Origin: Streptomyces sp. NBC_01306
GTDB lineage: Bacteria; Actinomycetota; Actinomycetes; Streptomycetales; Streptomycetaceae
Assembly (NCBI RefSeq): GCF_026340465.1
Contig: NZ_JAPEPC010000001.1
Coordinates: 1,240,001-1,304,000, forward strand
Reading direction: 5' to 3'
Length of the DNA: 64,000 nt
This document shows positions 25,009-33,766 of this stretch, one piece after another; position 1 is the first letter of the stretch; each line of letters begins with the position of its first letter. The notes under the pieces were generated by a model that did not search any database, had not been told where the DNA came from, and saw nothing but the letters and a program-made list of their open reading frames with translations. A program made the translations under genes and the position numbers.

Positions 25009-26153
25009 GCCGGCACCCTCAGCCGTACCAAGAAGCCCTCCTCATCGGGTCCAGCCTCCAGCGTCCCGCCGAGCAGCTCGGCGCGCTCCCGCATTCCGAC
25101 CAAACCGTATCCCGAGCCACTGACAGCGAGCTCATCAACCGCTTCCCCTCGGCCCGAGTCCCGTACTTCCAGGGTGACTTCGTCCGGCAGATACTCCAGC
25201 CGCAACCGGACCTCGGCGCCCGGAGCGTGTTTGCGCACATTCGTCATCGCCTCCTGCGCCACCCGCCGTACGGTCTGCGAGGCCTCGGCGGGCAGCTGTC
25301 TGCGATCCCCCGTCACAGCGAGCCGCGAACTGCCCGCCACCTCCTCCAGGAACTCCTCCACCGGCGTCATCTCACCACGCAGCGCCGAGAGCGCCTGCCG
25401 GGTCTCGACGAGCCCCTCACGAGCCATCCCCCTCGCCGCCACCACCCGTTCCAGGATCTGGTCCCGCCCCGCGTCGCGCTCGATCAGCAGCCTGGCCGCC
25501 TCCAGATGCACCATCTGCGCGGAAAGGCTGTGGGCGAGAACATCGTGGATCTCCCGGGCGATACGGGAACGCTCGGCCAGCGCCGCGGACTCCGCCTCGG
25601 CCGCCAGGGCCGCCCGCTCCTGCACCAGCAGCCGCTGAGCACTGCCCCTGGCCTCCGCGTCGAGCCGCATCACGTAGCCGACAAGCGCCAGCCCGACGGT
25701 GGTCACCGCGATCGTCAGCCGCTGGCCATCGCTGAGCAGGGCATAGGCACCGAGGGCTGCGGCCGTACAGGGCAGTGCTGCCGCCAACGGCAGCCGCTCC
25801 AGTGCGGTGACGGCGCAGCCGCACCAGAGCACGGCGGCAGGAGCGGTGAGCCCCGTCCACTCCGCCAGGGCGGCGACGCCCAGCAGCACCGCGAGCAGCG
25901 CCACGGAAGGCCACAGACGGTGCTCCAGGCTGGTCCGGAAGAGGGCCCAGGTCGCCCCCACGCAGACGGCGAGGCCGGACACCGCGGCGACCAGCGCCCC
26001 GGCGTCGTCGCCCACCTTCGTGAAGGTGCTCCACAGGAGCACGCCGAGAGCGATGCACCGTACAGCCCAGTTGAGCGAGCGCCGCGCACTGGTCAGGTCC
26101 GTCCGGGAAAGAGCCTCCCGGGAGGGCCAGCTCGTCCAGGCGCCGGGCGTCAT
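25005..26153 (-). CDS. NarL-type sensor histidine kinase (HisKA_3)
   Basis: 382 residues from the ATG at 26153, which overlaps the upstream stop (ATGA). The N-terminal ~170 residues hold about five to six membrane helices with little extracellular sequence, as in intramembrane-sensing kinases. The dimerisation/phospho-acceptor motif is RSRIAREIHDVLAHSLSAQM (His in REIHD), followed by an HATPase_c domain (EAMTNVRKHAPGAEV, VRDSGRGEA, GYGLVGMRERAELLGG). It phosphorylates the regulator encoded immediately downstream. Signal unknown. Confidence 0.92.
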   Translation of the reverse strand: MTPGAWTSWPSREALSRTDLTSARRSLNWAVRCIALGVLLWSTFTKVGDDAGALVAAVSGLAVCVGATWALFRTSLEHRLWPSVALLAVLLGVAALAEWTGLTAPAAVLWCGCAVTALERLPLAAALPCTAAALGAYALLSDGQRLTIAVTTVGLALVGYVMRLDAEARGSAQRLLVQERAALAAEAESAALAERSRIAREIHDVLAHSLSAQMVHLEAARLLIERDAGRDQILERVVAARGMAREGLVETRQALSALRGEMTPVEEFLEEVAGSSRLAVTGDRRQLPAEASQTVRRVAQEAMTNVRKHAPGAEVRLRLEYLPDEVTLEVRDSGRGEAVDELAVSGSGYGLVGMRERAELLGGTLEAGPDEEGFLVRLRVPA

Positions 26154-26671
26154 ACGCGGTCCTTCCTTGCCCCTCCGGGCGATGCTGCGGCAGGGACACC
26201 GTACGACGGGTGTATTCGCCCGGCCCGCCATGCCAGCACCCCGGCCCGTACGAGCAGGGAGGACGCCAGCGCGAGCAGCATCGCCCCGGTCCCGAGGCTC
26301 ACTCCGGCCAGCGCGCCAAGACCCGCCACCCCGAACCTGACGATCATCCCCACTATCCAGACGGCCGCCGTGGCCTTCGTGCCCCTGGTCCAGACCGACC
26401 CGTCCGGCTCACTCCACACCTTGGTGGTCCAGGCCCAGCCCGCGCCCATGAGCAGGCCGGCCAGCAGCTCGCCCCCGATCACCAGGACGGACAGAGCGGG
26501 GTGATGCGCGTCGAGCAGGCCGTGCTGGCGCAGGGCGACGAAGACCAGGATGGCCGGCAGCAGCCACCAGCGCCTGTCGTGATTGACCTGCTGGGGCCGG
26601 AACTGCCGCACGAGCACCAGGGCGATGACTGCGACAGCCACCGCGACGTCGGTGAGCGTGGACGCTGACAT
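26150..26671 (-). CDS. DUF1453/CcdC-like membrane protein
   Basis: 173 residues with about five membrane helices (VAVAVAVIALVLVRQF at the start, then WWLLPAILVFVAL, LSVLVIGGELLAGLLMG, and two more). The charged loop RQFRPQQVNHDRRWW between helices 1 and 2 and the late WTTKVWSEPDGSVWTRGT resemble the CcdC/DUF1453 family. Coupled by ATGA to the kinase gene downstream, so it may be an accessory membrane component or sensor for this two-component system. Function otherwise unknown. Confidence 0.8.
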   Translation of the reverse strand: MSASTLTDVAVAVAVIALVLVRQFRPQQVNHDRRWWLLPAILVFVALRQHGLLDAHHPALSVLVIGGELLAGLLMGAGWAWTTKVWSEPDGSVWTRGTKATAAVWIVGMIVRFGVAGLGALAGVSLGTGAMLLALASSLLVRAGVLAWRAGRIHPSYGVPAAASPGGARKDRV

Positions 26672-26839
26672 GGGGGCCTCCGGTGAGCGGGGAAGGTTGA
26701 TGCCTTCGACGCTACGGAAACCGACGGGTCAGCAGATCGGAGCAGAGGTGGACTCCGGGTGGAGCTTGCGGCTCCACCCACGGGTGGAGACCCCGTGGGT
26801 GGAGCAGAGCCAGTGGGTGACTCGGAGCCGGCAAGTGAC

Positions 26840-28960
26840 TCAGGCGTCGATCCGCGAACGGTCCAGCGTCGCGGCCGAGCTGGTGATGAACTCCTTGCGG
26901 GGCGCGACCTCGTTGCCCATCAGGAGGTCGAAGACCTGCTCCGACGACTCCAGGTCGCCGATGTTGATCCGTCGCAGCGTACGGAACCGCGGGTCCATCG
27001 TGGTCTCCGCCAGCTGATCGGCGTCCATCTCGCCCAGGCCCTTGTAGCGCTGGATCGAGTCCTTGAAGCGGACGTTCTTGCGCTGGAATTCCAGCAGCTT
27101 CTGCCGGAGCTCGTTGTCGGAGTACGTGTAGACGTACTTGTCCTGGCCCTTCTTGGGCTGGATCAGCTCGATGCGGTGCAGCGGCGGTACCGCGGCGAAG
27201 ACCCGGCCCGCCTCCACCATCGGCCGCATGTACCGCTGGAAGAGCGTCAGCAGCAGGATGCGGATGTGCGCGCCGTCCACGTCGGCGTCGACCAGCAGGA
27301 CGATCTTGCCGTACCGCGCCGCGTCGATGTCGAAGGTCCGCCCGGAGCCCGCTCCTATGACCTGGATGATGGCGCCGCACTCGGCGTTCTTCAGCATGTC
27401 CGAGACCGACGCCTTCTGGACATTCAGGATCTTGCCCCGGATGGGCAGCAACGCCTGGAATTCTGAATTCCGGGCGAGCTTGGCCGTACCGAGCGCTGAG
27501 TCCCCCTCGACGATGAAGAGCTCGCTGCGCCCCACGTCGTCACTGCGGCAGTCGGCGAGCTTCGCCGGCAGCGACGAGGACTCCAGGGCGGTCTTACGGC
27601 GCTGGGCGTCCTTGTGCTGGCGGGCCGCGATCCGGGTACGGGCCGCCGCGACGGCCTTCTCCAGTACCGCACGTGCCTGCGCCTTGGAATCGCGCTTGGT
27701 GGAGGTCAGGAAGGCCTTGAGCTCCTTGGCGACGACGTTGGACACGATCCGGTTGGCGGCGGAGGTGCCGAGCACCTCCTTGGTCTGGCCCTCGAACTGC
27801 GGCTCGGCGAGGCGCACGGTGACCACGGCGGTCAGCCCCTCCAGCGCGTCGTCCTTCACCACGTCGTCCTCGGCGACCCGCAGGAGCTTCGCCGAGCGCA
27901 GCACCTCGTTGACCGTCCTGGTCAGTGAGCGCTCGAAGCCCGAGACATGCGTGCCGCCCTTGGGCGTCGCGATGATGTTGACGAAGGACCTGACCGTGGT
28001 GTCGTAGCCGGTGCCCCAGCGGAGCGCGATGTCCACGCCGAGATCACGGGTGACCTCGGTCGGGGTCATATGACCGCGGTCGTCCAGGACCGGGACGGTC
28101 TCCTTGAAGGTGCCCTGCCCGGACAGCCGCTGCACGTCGCAGACGGCCTTGTCCTGGGCGAGGTACTCGCAGAATTCGCTGATGCCGCCGTCGAAGCGGA
28201 ACGTCTCCTCGGTCTTCCCCGCGCCGTCGAGGCCGCGCTCGTCGCGCACGACGAGCGTCAGCCCGGGTACCAGGAACGCCGTCTGGCGGGCCCGCTGGTA
28301 CAGGTGGTCGAGGGAGAGCTTGGCGTCCTTGAGGAAGATCTGGCGGTCCGCCCAGTACCGGACACGGGTGCCCGTCCTCGCCTTGGGTACGCGCTTGCCC
28401 TTGAGTAGCCCGTTGGCCGGGTCGAAGGGGCTGTCGGGGCCCGCCTCGGTGAAGATCCCGGGGACGCCGCGGCGGAAGCTGATGGAGTGGGTGGCACTGC
28501 TGCGGTCGACCTCGACGTCCAGCCGGGCGGAGAGGGCGTTGACGACAGAGGCACCGACACCGTGCAGACCGCCGGAGGCCGCGTACGAGCCACCGCCGAA
28601 CTTTCCGCCCGCGTGCAGCTTGGTCATCACGACCTCGACGCCCGAGAGCCCGGTCTTGGGCTCGACGTCGACCGGGATCCCCCGGCCGTTGTCCCGGACC
28701 TCGACGGAGCCGTCCTCGTGGAGGATCACATCAATGTGGTCGCAGTAGCCACCGAGAGCCTCGTCGACCGAGTTGTCGATGATCTCCCAGAGGCAGTGCA
28801 TCAGACCGCGGCTGTCGGTGGACCCGATGTACATCCCGGGCCGCTTCCGGACCGCTTCGAGCCCTTCGAGTACGAGCAGGTGCCGCGCGGTGTAGTTGGA
28901 GCCGTCACGGTCTGCACCGCTCAGCAGCGCAGTGGAAGGCACGGACGTATCGGCGGTCAC
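26840..28960 (-). CDS. parE: DNA topoisomerase IV subunit B (type IIA, GyrB/ParE family)
   Basis: 706 residues from a GTG at 28960, with CGAGGAGCG upstream. GHKL ATPase: EIIDNSVDEALGGYCDHIDV, DNGRGIPVDVEPKTG, and GGLHGVGASVVNALS. TOPRIM: LFIVEGDSALGTAKLARNSE and DADVDGAHIRILLLTLFQRY, which carry the metal-binding Glu and DxD. The C-terminal domain contacts subunit A, encoded 18 kb away at 6175-8622. It supplies ATP-driven strand passage for decatenation. The residue after EGDSA is Leu rather than the gyrase-typical Gly (EGDSAGG), which favours topoisomerase IV. Confidence 0.93.
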   Translation of the reverse strand: MTADTSVPSTALLSGADRDGSNYTARHLLVLEGLEAVRKRPGMYIGSTDSRGLMHCLWEIIDNSVDEALGGYCDHIDVILHEDGSVEVRDNGRGIPVDVEPKTGLSGVEVVMTKLHAGGKFGGGSYAASGGLHGVGASVVNALSARLDVEVDRSSATHSISFRRGVPGIFTEAGPDSPFDPANGLLKGKRVPKARTGTRVRYWADRQIFLKDAKLSLDHLYQRARQTAFLVPGLTLVVRDERGLDGAGKTEETFRFDGGISEFCEYLAQDKAVCDVQRLSGQGTFKETVPVLDDRGHMTPTEVTRDLGVDIALRWGTGYDTTVRSFVNIIATPKGGTHVSGFERSLTRTVNEVLRSAKLLRVAEDDVVKDDALEGLTAVVTVRLAEPQFEGQTKEVLGTSAANRIVSNVVAKELKAFLTSTKRDSKAQARAVLEKAVAAARTRIAARQHKDAQRRKTALESSSLPAKLADCRSDDVGRSELFIVEGDSALGTAKLARNSEFQALLPIRGKILNVQKASVSDMLKNAECGAIIQVIGAGSGRTFDIDAARYGKIVLLVDADVDGAHIRILLLTLFQRYMRPMVEAGRVFAAVPPLHRIELIQPKKGQDKYVYTYSDNELRQKLLEFQRKNVRFKDSIQRYKGLGEMDADQLAETTMDPRFRTLRRINIGDLESSEQVFDLLMGNEVAPRKEFITSSAATLDRSRIDA

Positions 28961-29392
28961 GCGGTTCGCTCCTCGCTGAATTTATTTTGGGACCCAATGG
29001 GTAAGGCCCGGGCGTCGGTCGCCCGTCAGAGCCTACCGAGCCCTGGTAGAGCCGTTGTTACGCCACCCTAGAAGAGACGGGCGCCAAACCTGCACCGTAC
29101 ACCTGTTCGATAGCTCGATGGAGTGAAGCACACATCACGTTCCCTTCGAGGCATGAACCATTTAGGCTCCGGGCACGTCCTCATCAACAACCGGCAGCCA
29201 GTCGGGAGGATCAACCGAAGACAAGCAACGCGAAACCGTAAAGCCACCGCAATACGGCTTATTCGCCGCCAACCGGCAGCTGACAGCCACCTTGACAAAA
29301 AGTTTCAAGGAAAAGCCCCGAGCGGGAACGTTTTGGGCCTGGTTGGATGTTGACCCTGGTACGACAGCTCGTCGAGCTAGAGAAGAGGCGAC
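28961..29392. other. 432-nt divergent intergenic region
   Basis: Lies between the parE GTG start and the DUF7455 start. It is AT-richer than its surroundings and must hold promoters for both genes; TTGAC hexamers occur at 29291 and 29350. No convincing protein or structured RNA was seen. The short open frames here have no coding character. Confidence 0.5.
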
Positions 29393-29623
29393 GTGACTAC
29401 TGTTCTGACCCCCGCGAGCCCGCTGACGGCCGCTGACCGCTGCGACCGATGCGGCGCCCAGGCATACCTGCGCGTTGTCCTCACCAGCGGTGGCGAACTG
29501 CTCTTCTGCGCCCACCACGGTCGCAAGTTCGAGCCAGAACTCAAGAAGATCGCCGCGGACATCCAGGATGAGACGGATCGCCTGACGGCCGTCCCGAGCC
29601 ATTCCGAAGAAGAGGACCGCTGA
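29393..29623 (+). CDS. DUF7455 zinc-ribbon-like small protein
   Basis: 76 residues from a GTG at 29393 with GAAGAGGCG upstream. It contains a CxxC pair near residue 18 (ADRCDRCGAQAYLRVVL) and a C-H-H cluster (LLFCAHHGRKFEPELKKI), which looks like one zinc-binding knuckle, followed by an acidic tail. This small protein is conserved near hrdB/parE in actinomycetes. Its role is unknown; the zinc ribbon could bind RNA polymerase or another protein. Ended by the hairpin at 29669-29709. Confidence 0.88.
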   Translation: MTTVLTPASPLTAADRCDRCGAQAYLRVVLTSGGELLFCAHHGRKFEPELKKIAADIQDETDRLTAVPSHSEEEDR

Positions 29624-29668
29624 CACCTCGCACCCACGACGAGCCAAGGACCGGTATCAGCCCGGTCG

Positions 29669-29709
29669 ACGGGCGGCCCCGCCTGCACTCCACAGGAGAG
29701 GCCGCCCGT
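29669..29709 (+). terminator. hairpin terminator after DUF7455 gene
   Basis: ACGGGCGGCC and its exact complement form a 10-bp stem around a 21-nt loop, 45 nt past the stop codon. It may work in both directions for the converging protease gene. Confidence 0.65.
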
Positions 29710-29861
29710 TCTCATGCCCGGGCCCGGAGAGCACCCACCGGGCCCCCGAGGGCGTCGGCCGGGGCTCTGACGCGTCACGTGCGGCGCCAGGGCCCCACCG
29801 CCCGTGTGTCCGGTGGTGGGGTGGCCAGTGACCAGGCACAGCCGCCGCCAGGCGTCCTCCG

Positions 29862-30689
29862 TCAGCTGTGCGACTCCACAGCCTGAGCCATCGCGGACAT
29901 CCGCGTGTAGACACCCGGGCTCTTCGCCCTGCCGCAGCCCGCACCCCACGAGACCAGTCCGATGAGCCGCCCCCGAGCAACCAGCGGCCCTCCGCTGTCG
30001 CCCTGACACGCATCGTGACCACCCTGAGGCTCACCGGCGCACAGCATGGTCTCCGACTGGAAGGTGCCGCTCGACGACCCGGGGTACGCGGATGCGCACT
30101 GCGCGTCCGGCAGCACCGAGACACGGGTGGCGTGCAGCCCCGACGGATAGTCCCCCGTACCGGCCGTGTCCCCCCAGCCGTAGACGGTCGCATCCGTGCC
30201 GGGCTCCTCAGCAGGGTCGTGCGGATCGGCGATTCCGATCGCGTACGAGCGGGGCAGCGCCCGGGAAAGCCTCAGCACGGCGAGGTCTGCCGCGTTGCTG
30301 ACCCGGTCGTACCGCGGGTCGGTCCAGGTGGACCGCACGCGGATCTCACGGCCGGCCGACGTACGCAGATCACTGCGGCCCGCAACGACCGACAGATCAC
30401 GCACTTGGCCCAGCGGGGCCCCGAGGACTTCCTGGCTCAGGCAGTGGGCCGCCGTCACGACCGCCCGCGGCGACACCACCACTCCCCCGCAGAACTGGCC
30501 CGCCCTGCTCCCTCCGAAGCGCTCACGGCTGGATACCGCGACCACCCAGGGGCTGTCGGTCACGGACACCCCCTGGCCACCGATCACCGCCATCCCGGCG
30601 GCGGACGCGGACCCGGGCACGCCCAGCGGCAGCGCTGTCGCGGCCAGCGCCAGCACGCCTGTCAGTGCTCGGACGATAGGACGACACAT
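29862..30689 (-). CDS. secreted trypsin-like serine protease (S1 family)
   Basis: 275 residues. A signal peptide (VRALTGVLALAATALPLG, cleavage near ASA-A at ~31) is followed by a mature N-terminus containing VIGGQGVSV. The catalytic triad is complete: His in VTAAHCLS, Asp in NAADLAVLRL and Ser in CQGDSGGPLVARG. An Asp six residues before the Ser (HDACQGDSGG) gives trypsin-like Arg/Lys preference. Cys pairs match the S1 pattern. Secreted protease for extracellular protein degradation. Stands alone between DUF7455 and hrdB; ATG at 30689 follows a weak RBS. Confidence 0.93.
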   Translation of the reverse strand: MCRPIVRALTGVLALAATALPLGVPGSASAAGMAVIGGQGVSVTDSPWVVAVSSRERFGGSRAGQFCGGVVVSPRAVVTAAHCLSQEVLGAPLGQVRDLSVVAGRSDLRTSAGREIRVRSTWTDPRYDRVSNAADLAVLRLSRALPRSYAIGIADPHDPAEEPGTDATVYGWGDTAGTGDYPSGLHATRVSVLPDAQCASAYPGSSSGTFQSETMLCAGEPQGGHDACQGDSGGPLVARGRLIGLVSWGAGCGRAKSPGVYTRMSAMAQAVESHS

Positions 30690-30768
30690 ACGACTTCCTG
30701 ACTCTCCAGTGAACTTGTCTCACTCAGAGTGAATCAGTCTCGTGGCGCATACACCCACACCGGAAACG

Positions 30769-30816
30769 CGAAGCGGGCCCGCATCTCTCGTTACGGAGAG
30801 GTACGGACCCGCTTCG
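30769..30816 (-). terminator. hairpin terminator after hrdB
   Basis: Long interrupted stem (CGAAGCGGG pairs with CCCGCTTCG, plus an inner CTCTC/GAGAG helix), starting 26 nt past the hrdB stop codon. Confidence 0.7.
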
Positions 30817-30841
30817 GCGCATCCTGTGACGGACTGACGGA

Positions 30842-32389
30842 CTAGTCGAGGTAGTCGCGCAGTACCTGCGAACGCGACGGGTGCCGCAGCTTCGACATGG
30901 TCTTCGACTCGATCTGGCGAATTCGCTCACGCGTCACGCCGTAGACCTTGCCGATCTCGTCCAGCGTCTTCGGCTGACCGTCGGTGAGACCGAAGCGCAT
31001 GGAGACCACGCCGGCCTCACGCTCGGACAGCGTGTCCAGGACCGAGTGCAGCTGCTCCTGGAGGAGCGTGAAGCTGACCGCGTCGGCCGGGACGACTGCC
31101 TCGGAGTCCTCGATGAGGTCACCGAACTCGCTGTCACCGTCCTCGCCCAGCGGAGTGTGCAGGGAGATCGGCTCACGGCCGTACTTCTGGACCTCGATGA
31201 CCTTCTCAGGGGTCATGTCGAGCTCCTTGGCCAGCTCCTCCGGGGTGGGCTCGCGGCCCAGGTCCTGGAGCATCTGACGCTGGACGCGCGCGAGCTTGTT
31301 GATGACCTCGACCATGTGCACCGGGATACGGATGGTGCGGGCCTGGTCGGCCATGGCGCGGGTGATCGCCTGACGGATCCACCAGGTGGCATACGTGGAG
31401 AACTTGTAGCCCTTGGTGTAGTCGAACTTCTCGACCGCGCGGATCAGACCGAGGTTGCCCTCCTGGATCAGGTCCAGGAAGAGCATGCCGCGGCCCGTGT
31501 AGCGCTTGGCGAGCGAGACGACCAGACGGAGGTTGGCCTCAAGCAGGTGGTTCTTGGCCCGGCGGCCGTCCTCCGCGATGATCTCCAGCTCACGCTTGAG
31601 CTTCGGCGCGAGCTTGTCGGCGTTGGCCAGCTTGTCCTCGGCGAAGAGGCCGGCCTCGATGCGCTTGGCGAGCTCCACCTCCTGCTCCGCGTTGAGGAGC
31701 GGGACCTTGCCGATCTGCTTCAGGTAGTCCTTGACGGGGTCCGCGGTGGCGCCGGCGACAGCGACCTGCTGCGCGGGCGCGTCGTCCTCGTCGTCGTCGG
31801 AGAGGACGAAGCCCTTGGCCTCGCCGCCCTCTTCCTCCTCCTCGCCGGACTTGGCAACCGGGGTCTCCTCGGCGGCCTCGTCGCCGTCGTGAAGCTCGTC
31901 GGCGTCCTTCTTGGAGGCGGTCTTCTTGGCCGCGGTCTTCTTGACTGCCGTCTTCTTCGCGGCGGTCTTCTTGGCAGCCGTCTTCTTGGCAGCGGCCTTC
32001 TTCGCGGGCTCGGCGTCGTCAGCCACAGCGTCCACACTGTCGGCAGAAGGAGCGGCAGTGGCCGCCACCGTCCTCGCCGCGGTCGTCTTGACCGCGACAG
32101 TCCTGGTGGCGGTGCGCTTCACCGGGCTCTTCGCTGCGACGCTCTTGCGGGGGCGCTTCGGCGACTCCGCGGCACTGACCATCAGAGTCACACCCTCTTC
32201 CTCGAGGATCTGGTTGAGGCTGCGCAGAACGTTCTTCCACTGGGTGGCCGGAATCTGGTCAGCCTCGAAGGCCCGGCGTACATCGTCGCCGGCGATCTGC
32301 CCATCAGCCTTTCCCCGCTCGATGAGCGCCATGACAGACTCGGACTCGGCGATCTCCGGCGGGAGAGTACGGGATGTGCTGGCCGACAC
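30842..32389 (-). CDS. hrdB: RNA polymerase principal sigma factor HrdB (sigma-70 group 1)
   Basis: 515 residues from a GTG at 32389 ([15 protein letters not shown] follows; GAGAGG upstream), as in other Streptomyces HrdB. The N-terminal ~200 residues are the Streptomyces-specific extension: a sigma 1.1-like part, then a Lys/Ala tract of AAKKT-type repeats and an acidic stretch ([20 protein letters not shown]). Then come region 1.2 ([20 protein letters not shown]), 2.3-2.4 ([20 protein letters not shown]), region 3 and region 4.2 helix-turn-helix ([20 protein letters not shown]) ending [15 protein letters not shown]. It directs transcription of housekeeping genes and is essential in Streptomyces. 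Confidence 0.97.
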   Translation of the reverse strand: MSASTSRTLPPEIAESESVMALIERGKADGQIAGDDVRRAFEADQIPATQWKNVLRSLNQILEEEGVTLMVSAAESPKRPRKSVAAKSPVKRTATRTVAVKTTAARTVAATAAPSADSVDAVADDAEPAKKAAAKKTAAKKTAAKKTAVKKTAAKKTASKKDADELHDGDEAAEETPVAKSGEEEEEGGEAKGFVLSDDDEDDAPAQQVAVAGATADPVKDYLKQIGKVPLLNAEQEVELAKRIEAGLFAEDKLANADKLAPKLKRELEIIAEDGRRAKNHLLEANLRLVVSLAKRYTGRGMLFLDLIQEGNLGLIRAVEKFDYTKGYKFSTYATWWIRQAITRAMADQARTIRIPVHMVEVINKLARVQRQMLQDLGREPTPEELAKELDMTPEKVIEVQKYGREPISLHTPLGEDGDSEFGDLIEDSEAVVPADAVSFTLLQEQLHSVLDTLSEREAGVVSMRFGLTDGQPKTLDEIGKVYGVTRERIRQIESKTMSKLRHPSRSQVLRDYLD

Positions 32390-32719
32390 GAACAACCTCT
32401 CGAAACGATGGAAACGGCTTCCGGCTCCGCCCTTGACGGGCCTGGAACCGACGACCGCCGGCTGGGGATGACCGACGGCGCGGGCTGAGCTTCGGAGCTG
32501 TACAGCGCCGCCAACGACGCCTGCATTCCCTCTTCGGCTACCACCTCTTAGGTCATCGCGCTGCCTCAAAGAGTGTTACGCCCAATCCGCGTGGCCCGAG
32601 TCACACCCTATTCGCGACATACGGCTCTCCAAGGGACGCATACCCATAATTACGCCGCCGGACCCCCCTGGGATCCGGCGACACCGGGTTCAGCCCCGCA
32701 CCCCGGCCACGCCGCGGGA
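32390..32719. other. 330-nt hrdB upstream region
   Basis: Contains the hrdB leader and promoters and, at its far end, the stop of the GntR gene. A short hairpin (CGCCGGA with complement, 32656-32680) may terminate the GntR transcript. No further gene was seen. Confidence 0.45.
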
Positions 32720-33607
32720 TCAATGCACGCGCGGCGCGGGAACGACGCGCTCCACCTCCGGGTGGACGGTCAGCAGTTGACGCATGGCCGCCTCCGCGGC
32801 CTGCGGGTCGTTCGCGGCGAGCGCGTCGGCGATACGGGCGTGGTGGACGAGCGAGATCTCGGTGGGACGATCACACCCTGTGACGGGGCCGCCTGAGACC
32901 TGGAGAGCGCCCGAGACGATGCCCGAGAGGTGCTCCAGCATGCGGTTGCCCGCGAGCTGGATCAGCAAGGCGTGGAACTCGGCATCGGCACGGGAAAAGG
33001 TGACCGCGTCACCCTGGGCCAGGGCGTGGCTCATGATTTCGACCATGTCCGCGAGGCGCTGCTGCATGTCCTCACGCCCGTGCCCGGCGGCCAGACGCGC
33101 GGCCAGCGGCTCGATCGTCCAGCGCAGCTCGCTCAGCTCCCGTCGCTGGTCGTCACGCTGCGGCCCGAATGCCCGCCATTCGATGATGTCCGGGTCCAGC
33201 AGATTCCAGTCGCTGACCGGGCGGACCCGGGTTCCGACATTGGGTCGGGCGCTGACCAGGCCCTTGGCCTCAAGGACACGCAACGACTCCCGCACCACCG
33301 TGCGGGACACCTCGAAGCGCTGGCCGATCTCCTCAGGAACGAGCGGGCGGTCGGCGCCGAGGTCGCCGGAGACAATCATCTGGCCGAGCTGCTGAACCAG
33401 CTGGCCGTGCAGACCGCGGCCGCGGCTGCCCGTCGCCCGTCGGCCCACCCTGCCCATCTCGGCATCGCCGCCGCCCCAGGGAGAAGCTCCGGCACGGCCG
33501 GCGCCGGGCGCCTCTGCGTACGGATGGCGGTCGAGTTCACCCGAGCCTGCGAGGCCGGAATCGGCAGAGCGGGCGGTGGTCATCATGGAGTGCGCAAGGG
33601 TAGTCAC
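32720..33607 (-). CDS. FadR-type GntR transcriptional regulator
   Basis: 295 residues from a GTG at 33607 (AAAGGA just upstream; ATGs at 33586 and 33583 are alternatives). The first ~75 residues are a Gly/Arg-rich disordered segment. The winged helix follows (GLHGQLVQQLGQMIVSGDLG, then IGQRFEVSRTVVRESLRVLE), then an FCD domain (LRWTIEPLAARLAAGHG, with FSRADAEFHALLIQLAGN carrying metal-type Asp/His). FCD members bind small carboxylates. It is encoded behind hrdB's promoter region on the same strand, and the upstream neighbour is the fused ABC gene, so no clear target is suggested by context. Confidence 0.9.
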   Translation of the reverse strand: MTTLAHSMMTTARSADSGLAGSGELDRHPYAEAPGAGRAGASPWGGGDAEMGRVGRRATGSRGRGLHGQLVQQLGQMIVSGDLGADRPLVPEEIGQRFEVSRTVVRESLRVLEAKGLVSARPNVGTRVRPVSDWNLLDPDIIEWRAFGPQRDDQRRELSELRWTIEPLAARLAAGHGREDMQQRLADMVEIMSHALAQGDAVTFSRADAEFHALLIQLAGNRMLEHLSGIVSGALQVSGGPVTGCDRPTEISLVHHARIADALAANDPQAAEAAMRQLLTVHPEVERVVPAPRVH

Positions 33608-33766
33608 GCATCCTTTGTCGGCGCGCCTCGGGCCCCCCTTGAGGTCTTTGGTGAAAAGCACACGAAAGGGTGATCATCGACCTCCCTGCAATTGACGCCT
33701 TATCGGAAAGAACCGGGCATTCTTCTGGGAGTTGTCTGCAAGGCGTCGCCAAGTGAACCAGGACAG

